A DNA stretch of 64,000 nt, from NCBI GenBank assembly GCA_015039365.1, contig WION01000027.1, positions 301,808 to 365,807 of the forward strand, written 5' to 3'. Below are positions 11,156 to 21,943 of this stretch, one piece after another. The position numbers and the translations under genes are program-made. The DNA comes from Amanita rubescens. Its lineage: Eukaryota > Basidiomycota > Agaricomycetes > Agaricales > Amanitaceae. A model generated the notes under the pieces. That model did not search any database. It was not told the DNA's origin and saw nothing but the letters and a program-made list of their open reading frames with translations. Each line of letters starts with the position of its first letter. Position 1 is the stretch's first letter.

Positions 11156-13341
11156 TATATTTCCACTAGCAAATAGGCAAATGTGTCAGATGGATGGTGG
11201 GATTGTTTACTAGAACCTCAAGCTTGAGATACTATGATACCAGCACAAATGATGATAGAGATGGATGTGTGAGGCAATGGAGATAGTACTATGTTGGTTC
11301 CGAGTCCGTTTAAGTGTCGAGGGAGCGTCAGGTTCGAGAGATGATGGGTGCGTTGTAGTGGAAGGAATGCGGTGTAAATCAGAAAGCCGCGAGCATTGTA
11401 CGGACCCCGGCAAGCCGCATATCTCCGCCGCCTGCTCCATTTGGTAACTTACACTCTAAATTACGTAATCTGCCATCCCTGAGTCGCCAGAGAGTCAAAC
11501 GCACTGTCCTCCGGACTTACGCCGCATACGAGCTACAAATTCTCATTGGGCCAACAAAATCGTTCAATCTCCTTTGCAAGGCATCAACCAGTATAATAAC
11601 ACCCAAATCCAACAGTCAAAAGACCCTCTCAACGTCGAATTAACTCTCATTTCTGTTGGTATAACTTGACCGCAGCCGAAGTACTGATGTTCTCGTAATA
11701 AATAGAAGATTAAGATGACAGTTTCGTGACCGTATCATACGTTTTAATGTCGTTTGATACTATCATTGGGTAGGTGTTTGAAAAATTTTGAAAACTTGAT
11801 TCGGAAATGTGCTTGCCGGTGGATATCAGTCTCCGGATTTGGATGGGAGGTCTATTTGCTTCTTATCTACATTTCTACATAAACCAAACTGAAATAAATG
11901 AAGTATTTTGTTTGGGATTGCGCTGCCGGCGTTGCAATGTTCAAAAAGGTAGGCTTTTGAAAGTTTTGAGTCACATCAGTCACGTTTCCCGTCATGCCGG
12001 TTCAATCTCCGCTTAGCTCCATCACGATGCGAGGACATCTGATAAGCCCAGAGCTTGTCTGCTACGACTCGAAGAAAGAGACTAGAAAGCTATGGGATAG
12101 TGATAAAATAAGTATTACAACGGCGAGCATTGTCAATCTACATGATAAGAATTATTTTGATAATAAGGTGGAATATGTGCAATGTAACCGGGCGGTGATG
12201 ATTCTAATAGCCAGTTTGACGGACCTGGTGGGCGACGAAAACCATTTGGAGAGTTGTTTGAGCCTGCAAGAAGGGGCTCGGTCACCGGTGCGGTCATATT
12301 GCTGTTGATCCACTGGTAAGCCTGGTAGTATTTTGGTAATTGATCAAGGTGTGATTATACTGATGATTAGAGTCTCCATCATATGTATTCATGATGTTGC
12401 GAAGAGAAGGGACTCCCATGTGTTGGGAGTGAGAGCTGTTTGTCTGGCAGCTTGACGAGCGAGTTGAGGGAAGAGACGGATGTAGCCGCTAGCGAGGGCT
12501 GGTGTGTACAAAGGTGTTGCCAATCCTTAGCTTGAGGTCTTCCACTTTACCCCCGACGTCAAGGCTTAGCGAATACGCAATGTCCTGTAATTCATCACAC
12601 TAGTGCTCTGGGCGCGCGACGCGACGTGTACTACCACTTAGCGCATATCTTATCAGAAGCTTAACATTCAAACTCCGCTCAGCGTGGAGTTGTCACGCTC
12701 TTTTCAAACCCGCTGTCCTGCGTGCTACAGACATTGTCTGACTTAGGGATATTGCATAGTAGGCGTAGCCATATACCTCAATCAGACTTCTATCAACTTT
12801 ACTTGATAATTTAAGCCTCTGAAAATCGCCCAGACATCATTCTTTGCTGACTGCTAGTTTTTTGGTGTATTATCTCTGCTATTATCACGAAATCTAGTCG
12901 AATTTTTCCAAATAAACATCATACACAGAATGAGTGATACTTCAAGCATCTATTCCGAGAGCTATGAGGGTCCAAGCCCACGGGAAGGTGGTGAAATATG
13001 AGTTTTCAAACACCCACCCCATTTTCAAACCCAGCGCCAGGGATAGTACCGGTGGATTTCAAGAATATGGTGGAGTTGGTTCCGAGGCCGGAGTGAAACG
13101 TAGGTTTCGGTTTTGTCGTAAATCGAGGGTCAATGTTACGCAGTTAAGTTGCGGCGATTGCCGAGCGCCAAACATTGACAAATAGAGCACAGCCGTGAGC
13201 CGGTCAAGTACACCCACAACGAATCACGGCTCGCTCAATAGTAGTAGTTCTAGTATTATCAATATAATGCATTAGCAGTTGATCAACCTGTTGCACACAG
13301 GTTGCGACTGTGCTGTGATCTAAGAGTTTGGGTGTGCTATG
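11156..13341. other. Gene-poor region, base composition closer to the flanking genome
   Basis: Contains the putative promoter side of the GTPase gene. No protein family recognised. A 60-codon plus-strand open stretch near 11.46-11.64 kb and a 104-codon frame at 11994-12308 show no known motif and are probably chance or remnants. The AT-rich character of the neighbouring blocks stops at about 11.2 kb and resumes at about 13.4 kb. Confidence 0.5.
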
Positions 13342-13409
13342 GAGCCAAAAAGCTTGGCTCCGGCAACTAAGCGTGGGATATGCTGACAAAGCGGTTGGCG
13401 TGGGCAACC
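13342..13409. repeat. Two short hairpins at the edge of the second AT-rich block
   Basis: A 19-nt near-perfect dyad, GAGCCAAAAAGCTTGGCTC (13342-13360), is followed by GGTTG...CAACC (13393-13409). They sit where the sequence changes character just before the Helitron-containing block. Helitron ends carry hairpins, so these are candidate terminal structures, but no convincing CTRR end was identified. Confidence 0.35.
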
Positions 13410-13419
13410 ACGCGCGCCG

Positions 13420-14190
13420 TGTCCCGCCCCACCTTCACCACAGCTGATCCATAATGCCCCAGACCCCAGACTATGTTCCTGTGCCCTCCTGTGCCCTCCC
13501 ACATCCTGCTGGTCCTTATCAGACCCCACCTCTTCTCACAAATAGTATGCCAATTGATGATGCAGGTGAGCCCATCTGAGTCATACCCACCCTTGCCTCT
13601 GCTGATTAATGTGACCCTGCACCTCACTCCCACTTCTTCCCATGGATATGAATACAGGTGAGTCCCCTTTGCCCCACATTACCACAGCTGATCCACACCA
13701 TTTTACCCTTTGCACAAAATCCCTGATCAATCTTGCACCCTCCCATACCCATGGTTGCTGATTGATGATGATGTAGGTAAGCCCCATCACGCCCTTCTCA
13801 CCACAGCTGATCCATACCACCCATACCTTGCACCATGTTCCTGCACATCACACCCTGCTACTTTCCCATGGATATACTGACAATGATGCAGGTGAGCCCT
13901 ATCATGTCCCATCTCACCACAGCTAATCTGTGACACCCTGTACCTTACATCATGTTCCTGCACCATACCACACCCTCTCATGACCTATTGCTCACCGATG
14001 CTTTCACATATATGTTGATCAATAACCTAGGTGAGCATCCTGCCTTCACCACACCCATGACATCATCCATCCCTCACTAAGATCCTCTGTCCTCTTCTGC
14101 CATCCTGCACTCTCAAACACACTGTTTCTCCCTGCTGCATCATACAGAAATGCAAATCAATATCCCAGGTGAGACATGCCATGCTCCTGC
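13420..14190 (+). repeat. Degenerate tandem repeat with six abutting AG|GTRAG splice signals
   Basis: Units of roughly 90-140 bp share CACCACAGCTGATCC, a CATGTTCCTGC block and a CCATGGATAT block. Each unit ends with an acceptor-like AG directly joined to a donor-like GTGAG or GTAAG, at donor positions 13566, 13658, 13777, 13892, 14031 and 14169. Such zero-length exons have the form of recursive splice sites. Open frames on the minus strand here are by-products of the repeat. The array ends about 200 bp before the Helitron reading frame. Confidence 0.6.
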
Positions 14191-14362
14191 TTCACCACCT
14201 GATGTATAATGCCTGAACTCCATATCATGTTCCCCTGCATTCATGTGTCACACCTCAGGTGTGTTGCTTTACCCCTTTCCATACTATTACTTATGCATGA
14301 CCTTATGCTCTCCTACTACACATCTATTACACTCCCTTGCCTCCTTGCACTACCTTTTATAA

Positions 14363-17300
14363 GTGCCACTACAAAGTCTCTACTGCAGAGAAGGGAGAAG
14401 AAATACTCAACTCAATTGGGAAATTGGTGTGTACAATAATATTTACACATTAATCAAACAAACTGAATATTCAGATTTCCCTGATACTGAAGATATATGG
14501 TTAAGGTTTGCCAATTTGTTTCAAGCCTCTGAAAGAGGTATAAAACTCTTAGCCTCAGAAAGAGGTATAACACATCTAGCCTCTGAAAGAGGTATAACAC
14601 TCTCAGCCTCAGAAAGAGGTATAACACATCTAGCCTCTGAAAGAGGTATAACACTCTTAGCCTCAGAAAGAGGTATAACACATCCAGCCTCTGAAAGAGG
14701 TATAACACTCTTAGCCTCAGAAAGAGGTATAACACTCTTAGCCTCAGAAAGAGGTATGATACATCCAGCCTCTGAAAGAGGTATAACACTCTTAGCCTCA
14801 GAAAGAGGTATAATACATTCAGCCTCTGAAAGAGCTGCTGCCCTACAATTGGGTATTATAAAGCACATTACAATGAGGGATATTACTATGTTATGTCATT
14901 TGTTATGCAGAACCAAATACACAAAGAATATATGTTTGGAAATAGGAGGACATAGAACACATCCCATCACTTATGAACTTATAGCACCATATATTGATAA
15001 TAGCTTGCTACAAGTGATGAACTACTCAGATTCAACCTTTTATTTCATAGATCATATAAGTAGCAATGATTTAAAGCAATACATAGATATACACTACTTG
15101 GTAATTAATATTCCTTTAGTGATTATTATACCCTTCCTACCACTTGTAACAGGATGCAGGATTGCTGTATTACATGGTATGAAAGTAAGTCGTCCAACAA
15201 TAGCACTATTGCAATCTCTTTTCAAAGAGCACAGATGTGAAGGCCATGATTGTGCTGGACATCGAACAGTTTTATCTATTGATCCAAAAAAGTATAACTC
15301 AAAAATAAAAAGAAGAGAGCAAGCAAGAAAACGCATGAAATTGTTGAGAGTGAAAGTTAACACAGATACTTTGGTTGATAATGCAACAGTTATATCAGAC
15401 ACTTCAAAGGCAGACATGAATAGAGAATTGCAAGTGGTGGAAAAGATAAACTTGATGAATATCTCTTGTATGCCAGAAAGCAAAATCAATATGAAAGGGA
15501 ACAGTAATGAGAACTTTGTTCATGTCTTTCCACCCAAACCTTTGGACAAAGCACTTGCACATACTATAATCAAATCTACTTGTGATGCAATGGAGGCAAG
15601 GCAAATTGAAGAGGCTGGTTGCGCTGTCTGTGGTCAGTTGGTACCAAAATCATCATTGTCACGACTTTCTGCAGTGACAAATTTCTTGCATGTGTTGGCA
15701 TGTCCAGGTATTTCAAGAATGGAAAGAGTAACAAATTCAGATAAGATTTGTGAGTATCCAATTGTTTTGGATGATTCATGCAACCAAATTTGTAGTCCTT
15801 GCCGTGCATCTATACGCAATGGTAAAATTCCAAAATATGCTCTTGCTCAAGGATTGTGGATAGGACAAGTCCCTGAACAATTATCTTCATTGAGATTTGT
15901 AGAACGCATGTTAATAGCACGTGTTAGGCAAAGTTCCTGTTGTGTTAGAATAGCATCTGGTATGCACAGAATGAAAGCAAATGTAATAGCATTCCAGTCA
16001 CCAATTCCAAAGGTTTATAATATCCTCCCTCCTCCCAAAGATGAAATTCAAGAAGTATTGGCAATCATGTTTACTGGCCCATCTAAACCAACAACCTCTG
16101 ATTACAAGAGAACTCCATTTCTTGTGCGACGTAATCATGTCAAAAAGGCATTAGAATGGCTCCAACTCAACCACATAGACTATCAGGATATTATAATTTC
16201 AGATATGCATCTACAAGGGTATGATGAAGATATGCCACCTGTCTGTATTGAATATAGAGAATCAAAAACTAACAAAACACCTGAAGGTATGAGCTTGTTT
16301 GACATTGATGATGAGGATGGAACTTCAGAGGGTGATTGCTCATTCACAGTGCATGGTCTAACAGGTGGTGAACTTAACACTATGTCAACTACTGCTATAA
16401 AAGCTAGAGCACTCCAGCATTTGAACAGCTATGGGAAAATTCTATCTGTTGGTCATGCAGAAGATCCTGAGAGTATTTGGAACAATCCTCATTTATATCC
16501 CCAAATGTTTCCCTGGCTCTTCCCTTATGGACTAGGTGGAATAGGGTCTCTAAAAGGAATATCTGAAAAGGAGCATAAAAGGCGACTATTAATGTATCAT
16601 GATAAAAGATTCCAAACAGATCCAACATTCCCTTTTGTTGCTTTCAGTCATGAACAAATCAAACAATCCACATCTCAGAGCTTCCTTCTAGCTGATAAGC
16701 ATATTTTCCAGGATATCACTGACAGATTGCTTTCTCTTGATATCAGTGCAGTGAATTCTCTGATAGAATCTTTAGCTAGTGAAGGTGAAGGAAAGCCAAG
16801 AACAGATGAGGAGAAAAAATGTTATCAGATTATAAATGATTTAGATCATGTGCAAGGGAGGGTAAAGGGATCAACCACCAGTAAAAAATGGATGAGGAAT
16901 GAAATATGGTCATTAATAAACCATTGTGGTGCTCCTTTCTGGTATATTACATTATCACCTGCTGATATCAAACATCCTATCTGTCTCTATTATGCAGGAA
17001 CAAATGAGACATTTAAGCTAGATCTGATGCCATATGATGAGAGACTTCGATTAATATGTCAAAACCCAGTTGCAGGTGCTCGTTTCTTTCATTTTCTTGT
17101 TACAGTATTCATAAAGCATATTTTAGGAGTTGATGCTAAGCATAGAGGGTTGTATGGAAAGACATGTGCATACTATGGCACAGTTGAGCAACAGGGTAGA
17201 CTAACACTACATCTTCATCTGCTTTTATGGCTGATGGGAAATCTAACACCACAAGAAATGAGGGATAATATTCTTGATCATAACTCTGATTTCCAGAAAA

Positions 17301-20300
17301 ACATTATTGCTTGGATTGAAAGCTGCCAGGTTGGTGAATTCTTAACAGGCACCCAACATCAGGTATTGGAAAAGGTTCATGAAAAGGAAAATCTTCCTGA
17401 TTACAAAGATCCCACAGAAACAATGCCAATACCACCTCCTGAATTTTGCAGAATAGAACATAGAGATGGGGACAAATGTGTCAAATGTGATGAAATGATG
17501 CAATGGTGGGCTGAATTTGAAGAGACAGTTGACAATATCATTTGTAAATCAAATATTCACAATTGTGAAAGAGGCACAAACAAGGATGGCTCAAGGAAGA
17601 AAAATCTACCTTATCTAGGATGCAAGGACAATAAATATGGAAAATGTAAAGCCAGATTTCCTAGGCCCACTTTTGAGAACACTTGTGTTGATCCTGAGAC
17701 AGGATCTGTCAATGTGAAGAAGAGAGAAGAGTGGATTAATTCTTTAACACCTCATCTTACTTATCTTTTCCGTTGCAACACTGATGTTACTTGTATGTGG
17801 TCAGGTACTGCATTGAAAGCAGTTATTCTTTATATCTCAGATTATATAACAAAAACTGGACTCAAAACTCATGTTGTCTTTGATGTCATTAGAACCATCT
17901 TTGATAAACATCAAGATATTCTGAATGGAAATATTTCAGAAAAGGAAAAGGCAAGAAGATTGATGAATAAAATGGTGAATTTACTTTCTACAAAGCTAGA
18001 AATGGGAGCTCCAATGGTGTGCATGTACCTTCTTGGAAATCCTGACCATTATACAAGCCATATTTTTGTCCCATTCAATTGGAAATGTTATGTTAATGAA
18101 GTTTATCATGCTTGGAATCCTGAAAATAAAGACATCATTCCACCAAAGATAACTCTTGTAAGAAATAAAACACAGATAGTTGGACTATCACCTGTCCATG
18201 ATTATATTTATAGGCCTACAGAACTTGAACACATGTGTTTATATGACTGGGTAAGGCGTTGTAACAGAAAACCCCTACCATCTTCCAAAGCCAAGTCTAA
18301 AGTGAATTATATGAAAACCAAATCAGACAATGTAAATGATGAAAGTAATGATATGTCCTGTGATTCTAATAGTGATGTAGTGGATGAGGATTCAAATTAC
18401 CAAGATAACTGTGAAATGAACAAATCATTGCCAAGTTCAATGTACAGGTTTATGCAATCTCATCCACTATACAGCTCTCATGGTACTATTGTAAATCCTG
18501 AAAATCCTGATATAGTGGCAAACTTCATTGGAACTCTTCCACGATGTGATCAAGGTGACAGAGAATATTATTGTCTTACTATGCTGACCTTGTTCAAATC
18601 TTGGCGTGATCCTCTGACCTTAAAGGCTAAACAATGCACATGGGATGATAAATTCCTTAATCATAAGTTTACAGATAGACAACAAGAGCTCTTGAAAAAC
18701 TTTAACATCAAATATGAGTGTCTGGATGCACGTGATGATTATAGTGCACAGTTGAAAAGTGGTGGTAATAATCTTTTCTTTCCTTATGGACAAGAATATG
18801 AACATGAACAAGACAAGTTTGATCCTGATTTGTTTACAAAGTCAAATGGATTTGAGAATTTATATCAGGATGACAATATGATGCTTCAACAAGCAGGTAG
18901 GTCTGAATTATGGCGACAAAGAGAAGCAGAAGGAATAAGGAATGTATTGCACAATACTGGATGGTCTAAGAAGTTTATAGATGAGGCTCCTAGTAATGTA
19001 AACTACTTGCCTTTCTTACCTGAATGCACATTACCTGCTTCAGAATGGAAAAGAAGGGTTCAGTGTCTCAAAAATACTGTTCTAGAGAAAAGGCAGAAAA
19101 GAATCACAATAGGAGATAAAACAACAGCTGCTTATCACAAGCATGACCATAACAATGTAATAGTTATTGATAAATCTTATTTAGAGAATAGGTTCTACAC
19201 CACAAAGCATGAAATATCAATTGACAACATATGCAAGAAGTTTACCTTAACTGAGGACCAAGAACGTGCTTTTAAGATAGTTGCTCATCACATTATTATG
19301 CCACACTCTGATCAGCTTAAAATGTACATTGGAGGAATAGGTGGAACAGGGAAGTCTCGAGTAATTAGTGCAATATCAGATTATTTTGTGCATCGAAATG
19401 AATCTTTCCGATTTGTCATTGTTGCTCCCACTGGCTCTGCTGCTGCTTTATTAGGTGGATCAACTTATCACTCAATGTTTGGTATAAATGATAAAATTGG
19501 AAAAATATCAGAAAAAAATCTAGCTCAGGTCCGAACACAGTTGAAGGGCATTGATTATGTTTTCTTTGATGAGGTGTCAATGCTATCAGCACATGATCTT
19601 TATAAAATTAGTGCTCAACTGTGTAGGGTACTGAATAAACCAGAAGTACCTTTTGGGGGCATTAATATGATTTTTGCAGGTGATTTTGGTCAATTGCCCC
19701 CACCTATGGGTGCTGAGAGTGTTTCTCTATACAGCAGAACAATTGGGAGATTTGCAAAAAGGGTGCACTCTCAGGAGGAGACAATGGGTAGATCTTTGTG
19801 GCATCAAGTAACAATAGTGGTTATACTTAGAAAAAATATGCGACAACAAAATAAGAGTAATGAAGATGAAAAATTCCGAAAATGCCTTGATAACATAAGA
19901 TACAAAGATTGTGATCCAGAAGATATTCATTTTCTTAGGACACGAATAACATCTTTTCATTCTCAAAAAGCATCAATATGTGACAAAGACTTCAGAAATG
20001 TTGCAATAATCACTGCAAGAAATGCTCAAAAAGATGAAATAAACAAGATTGGTTGCATAAGATTTGCTGAAGAAACAAATCAGCAATTAACACATTTCTA
20101 CTCTGATGATTCAACAAAACAAAAAGATGATGATGCACAGCAAAAGAAGAAAATGAGAAAGACCAAAACACTACATGAAATTAACCCAGCATTACAAAAA
20201 TTACTCTGGGATTTGCCACATTCTTCTGCTGACAAGCATATAGCTGGAAGGCTTTCATTATGTATTGGTTTACCTGTGATGATAAAATGCAATGCTGCCA

Positions 20301-21943
20301 CTGAGTTATGCATAACAAATGGCCAAGAAGCCACAGTGGTTGGGTGGCAATCAAAACTGGGAAGCAAAGAGCAACTAATGCTGGATACTTTGTTTCTTGA
20401 ATTGAAAAATCCTCCTTCAAAGGTCAAAATAGATGGTTTGAGAGAGAATGTTGTGCCTCTCACTTGCACAACAAATAATATCACTTGCACCTTACCTGAT
20501 GACAATAGAATAACTATTTTAAGATCTCAAGTAGAAGTGTTACCAAACTTTGCAATGACTGACTTTGCATCACAAGGAAAAACACGCCCTTTCAATCCTG
20601 TTGACCTCAACAACTGTAGGTCACATCAAGCATATTATACAGTCTTGTCAAGAAGTGCAACTGCAGCTGGCACTGTCATACTGCAAGGTTTTGATCCAAA
20701 GAAAATAACAGGAAAGGCATCAGGCGCATTGAGACAAGAGTACAGAGATCTTGAATTGCTAGATGAGATAACAAAGCTGAAGTACCACAGCAAATTACCC
20801 AACACAGTCTTTGGTGATAGAAGAAATGACTTGATACATGCATATAGACTACACAAAGGTTTAGATTATGTACCTGCCACAGTACATAACTCTATTAGAT
20901 GGAGTGACTTGGACCCAATGTTAGAACCTATTGATGATAATATTGGTTGGGAAATAGTAACAAAAACTAACACACCTTCTAAATCAATCAATCCCATTAA
21001 TGATAAATCCTCTCACAAGCACAAACTAGAAGATGATGATGAGATTGTTGATATGCAGAGTTCAAAGAAAAAATGCTATGACAATGAAATGCTTTTAGAT
21101 AAACCAGAAAGAGAAGTATCAATTGATTCCTTAACCCCCAGTGGGCCTTCATGGCACAGAAACAGTTGTGCTTATGACTCAATACTATGCATTATTTATG
21201 CAATATGGATGAGTGATAGATCATTATGGACTGATCAAATGAAAAATCTGAATAATGCCCACCTTGGAAAAATTGCTAGAGACTTTGAAAAAGTTCAAAG
21301 AAGCCTGACTACACTCAATTCTGCTAGAGATAGGTTACGTCGGAGTTTGCAAAAAGTTTCCAATGATAAGTTTCCATGGGGAGATTTTGCATCAGTAAAT
21401 GATGTCTTGGAGTGTATATTAACAACAGGAACTGTAACTGTCAAAACACTACTAACATGTCCTCAACATGATACATCTACAATATATTATCTCCCAAATA
21501 CAAGCTGCTTGATAGCAGCAGGTGCAAACAAAATACTTTCTATAAGTCATTGGATGGAAAATTTCTGGGAATCTTCACAACACAGATGTAATTTTTGCCA
21601 TGAGAATCTGCAAATGAAGAGCACCATCTGCCAAGTATTACCAATTTTAGCTTTTCATTTTGCAGGACAAAAGCCAACAATTGACTCAAAAATTATAATA
21701 GATGTTAATACTATCAGAGCCACCTACATTTTAAGAGGGGTTATTTACTTTGGTGAATATCATTACACATCAAGATTGGTGAATGAAGTTGGTATGGCAT
21801 GGTTTCATGATGGAATAGCTACTGGTAATAGTGTTATTTATGAAGGAAATGCAAGAGATATTGATATGAGCATATGTAGGGGTAAAAATGCCTCAGTAGC
21901 AATATATACTTACCATATGTCACAAAATACGCATGCAGAATGA
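14363..21943 (+). CDS. Helitron Rep/PIF1-helicase with C-terminal cysteine-protease-like domain
   Basis: Single uninterrupted 2526-codon frame. Order: N-terminal tandem ASERGIT repeats (about residues 54-157); Cys-rich DUF6570-like segment (about 420-570); Helitron-like N domain (about 825-955); HUH endonuclease motif HLH in LHLHLLLW (about 950); two-tyrosine motif YISDYITK (about 1155) for rolling-circle nicking and joining; PIF1-type helicase with Walker A GGIGGTGKS (about 1656), Walker B FFDEVSML, AGDFGQLPPP, and a C-terminal TVLSRSATA motif. The last 260 residues contain a cysteine box NSCAYDSILC and a later histidine box GEYHYTSRL, resembling ubiquitin-specific/UCH-type proteases; a CNFCHENL pair could bind zinc. 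Rolling-circle transposition is known for the family. The protease role is inference; it might remove ubiquitin or process the protein. All catalytic motifs are present with no frameshift, so the element may be active or recently so. The true start may lie after the repeats. Confidence 0.95.
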   Translation: MPLQSLYCREGRRNTQLNWEIGVYNNIYTLIKQTEYSDFPDTEDIWLRFANLFQASERGIKLLASERGITHLASERGITLSASERGITHLASERGITLLASERGITHPASERGITLLASERGITLLASERGMIHPASERGITLLASERGIIHSASERAAALQLGIIKHITMRDITMLCHLLCRTKYTKNICLEIGGHRTHPITYELIAPYIDNSLLQVMNYSDSTFYFIDHISSNDLKQYIDIHYLVINIPLVIIIPFLPLVTGCRIAVLHGMKVSRPTIALLQSLFKEHRCEGHDCAGHRTVLSIDPKKYNSKIKRREQARKRMKLLRVKVNTDTLVDNATVISDTSKADMNRELQVVEKINLMNISCMPESKINMKGNSNENFVHVFPPKPLDKALAHTIIKSTCDAMEARQIEEAGCAVCGQLVPKSSLSRLSAVTNFLHVLACPGISRMERVTNSDKICEYPIVLDDSCNQICSPCRASIRNGKIPKYALAQGLWIGQVPEQLSSLRFVERMLIARVRQSSCCVRIASGMHRMKANVIAFQSPIPKVYNILPPPKDEIQEVLAIMFTGPSKPTTSDYKRTPFLVRRNHVKKALEWLQLNHIDYQDIIISDMHLQGYDEDMPPVCIEYRESKTNKTPEGMSLFDIDDEDGTSEGDCSFTVHGLTGGELNTMSTTAIKARALQHLNSYGKILSVGHAEDPESIWNNPHLYPQMFPWLFPYGLGGIGSLKGISEKEHKRRLLMYHDKRFQTDPTFPFVAFSHEQIKQSTSQSFLLADKHIFQDITDRLLSLDISAVNSLIESLASEGEGKPRTDEEKKCYQIINDLDHVQGRVKGSTTSKKWMRNEIWSLINHCGAPFWYITLSPADIKHPICLYYAGTNETFKLDLMPYDERLRLICQNPVAGARFFHFLVTVFIKHILGVDAKHRGLYGKTCAYYGTVEQQGRLTLHLHLLLWLMGNLTPQEMRDNILDHNSDFQKNIIAWIESCQVGEFLTGTQHQVLEKVHEKENLPDYKDPTETMPIPPPEFCRIEHRDGDKCVKCDEMMQWWAEFEETVDNIICKSNIHNCERGTNKDGSRKKNLPYLGCKDNKYGKCKARFPRPTFENTCVDPETGSVNVKKREEWINSLTPHLTYLFRCNTDVTCMWSGTALKAVILYISDYITKTGLKTHVVFDVIRTIFDKHQDILNGNISEKEKARRLMNKMVNLLSTKLEMGAPMVCMYLLGNPDHYTSHIFVPFNWKCYVNEVYHAWNPENKDIIPPKITLVRNKTQIVGLSPVHDYIYRPTELEHMCLYDWVRRCNRKPLPSSKAKSKVNYMKTKSDNVNDESNDMSCDSNSDVVDEDSNYQDNCEMNKSLPSSMYRFMQSHPLYSSHGTIVNPENPDIVANFIGTLPRCDQGDREYYCLTMLTLFKSWRDPLTLKAKQCTWDDKFLNHKFTDRQQELLKNFNIKYECLDARDDYSAQLKSGGNNLFFPYGQEYEHEQDKFDPDLFTKSNGFENLYQDDNMMLQQAGRSELWRQREAEGIRNVLHNTGWSKKFIDEAPSNVNYLPFLPECTLPASEWKRRVQCLKNTVLEKRQKRITIGDKTTAAYHKHDHNNVIVIDKSYLENRFYTTKHEISIDNICKKFTLTEDQERAFKIVAHHIIMPHSDQLKMYIGGIGGTGKSRVISAISDYFVHRNESFRFVIVAPTGSAAALLGGSTYHSMFGINDKIGKISEKNLAQVRTQLKGIDYVFFDEVSMLSAHDLYKISAQLCRVLNKPEVPFGGINMIFAGDFGQLPPPMGAESVSLYSRTIGRFAKRVHSQEETMGRSLWHQVTIVVILRKNMRQQNKSNEDEKFRKCLDNIRYKDCDPEDIHFLRTRITSFHSQKASICDKDFRNVAIITARNAQKDEINKIGCIRFAEETNQQLTHFYSDDSTKQKDDDAQQKKKMRKTKTLHEINPALQKLLWDLPHSSADKHIAGRLSLCIGLPVMIKCNAATELCITNGQEATVVGWQSKLGSKEQLMLDTLFLELKNPPSKVKIDGLRENVVPLTCTTNNITCTLPDDNRITILRSQVEVLPNFAMTDFASQGKTRPFNPVDLNNCRSHQAYYTVLSRSATAAGTVILQGFDPKKITGKASGALRQEYRDLELLDEITKLKYHSKLPNTVFGDRRNDLIHAYRLHKGLDYVPATVHNSIRWSDLDPMLEPIDDNIGWEIVTKTNTPSKSINPINDKSSHKHKLEDDDEIVDMQSSKKKCYDNEMLLDKPEREVSIDSLTPSGPSWHRNSCAYDSILCIIYAIWMSDRSLWTDQMKNLNNAHLGKIARDFEKVQRSLTTLNSARDRLRRSLQKVSNDKFPWGDFASVNDVLECILTTGTVTVKTLLTCPQHDTSTIYYLPNTSCLIAAGANKILSISHWMENFWESSQHRCNFCHENLQMKSTICQVLPILAFHFAGQKPTIDSKIIIDVNTIRATYILRGVIYFGEYHYTSRLVNEVGMAWFHDGIATGNSVIYEGNARDIDMSICRGKNASVAIYTYHMSQNTHAE
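14524..14837 (+). repeat. 27-bp hairpin minisatellite inside the Helitron reading frame
   Basis: About 12 copies of a 27-bp unit, alternating between CCTCTGAAAGAGG and CCTCAGAAAGAGG cores followed by TATAACAC. The first core is a 5-bp stem with 3-nt loop, so the array is a row of small hairpins. 27 is divisible by three and the frame stays open in both strands. Confidence 0.95.

Noticed and set aside
13204..13981. Overlapping minus-strand frames with similar peptides
   Set aside because: By-products of the degenerate tandem repeat; no family match and frames differ from unit to unit.
14454..14868. Two minus-strand frames of about 110 codons
   Set aside because: Reverse reading of the 27-bp minisatellite in the Helitron gene.
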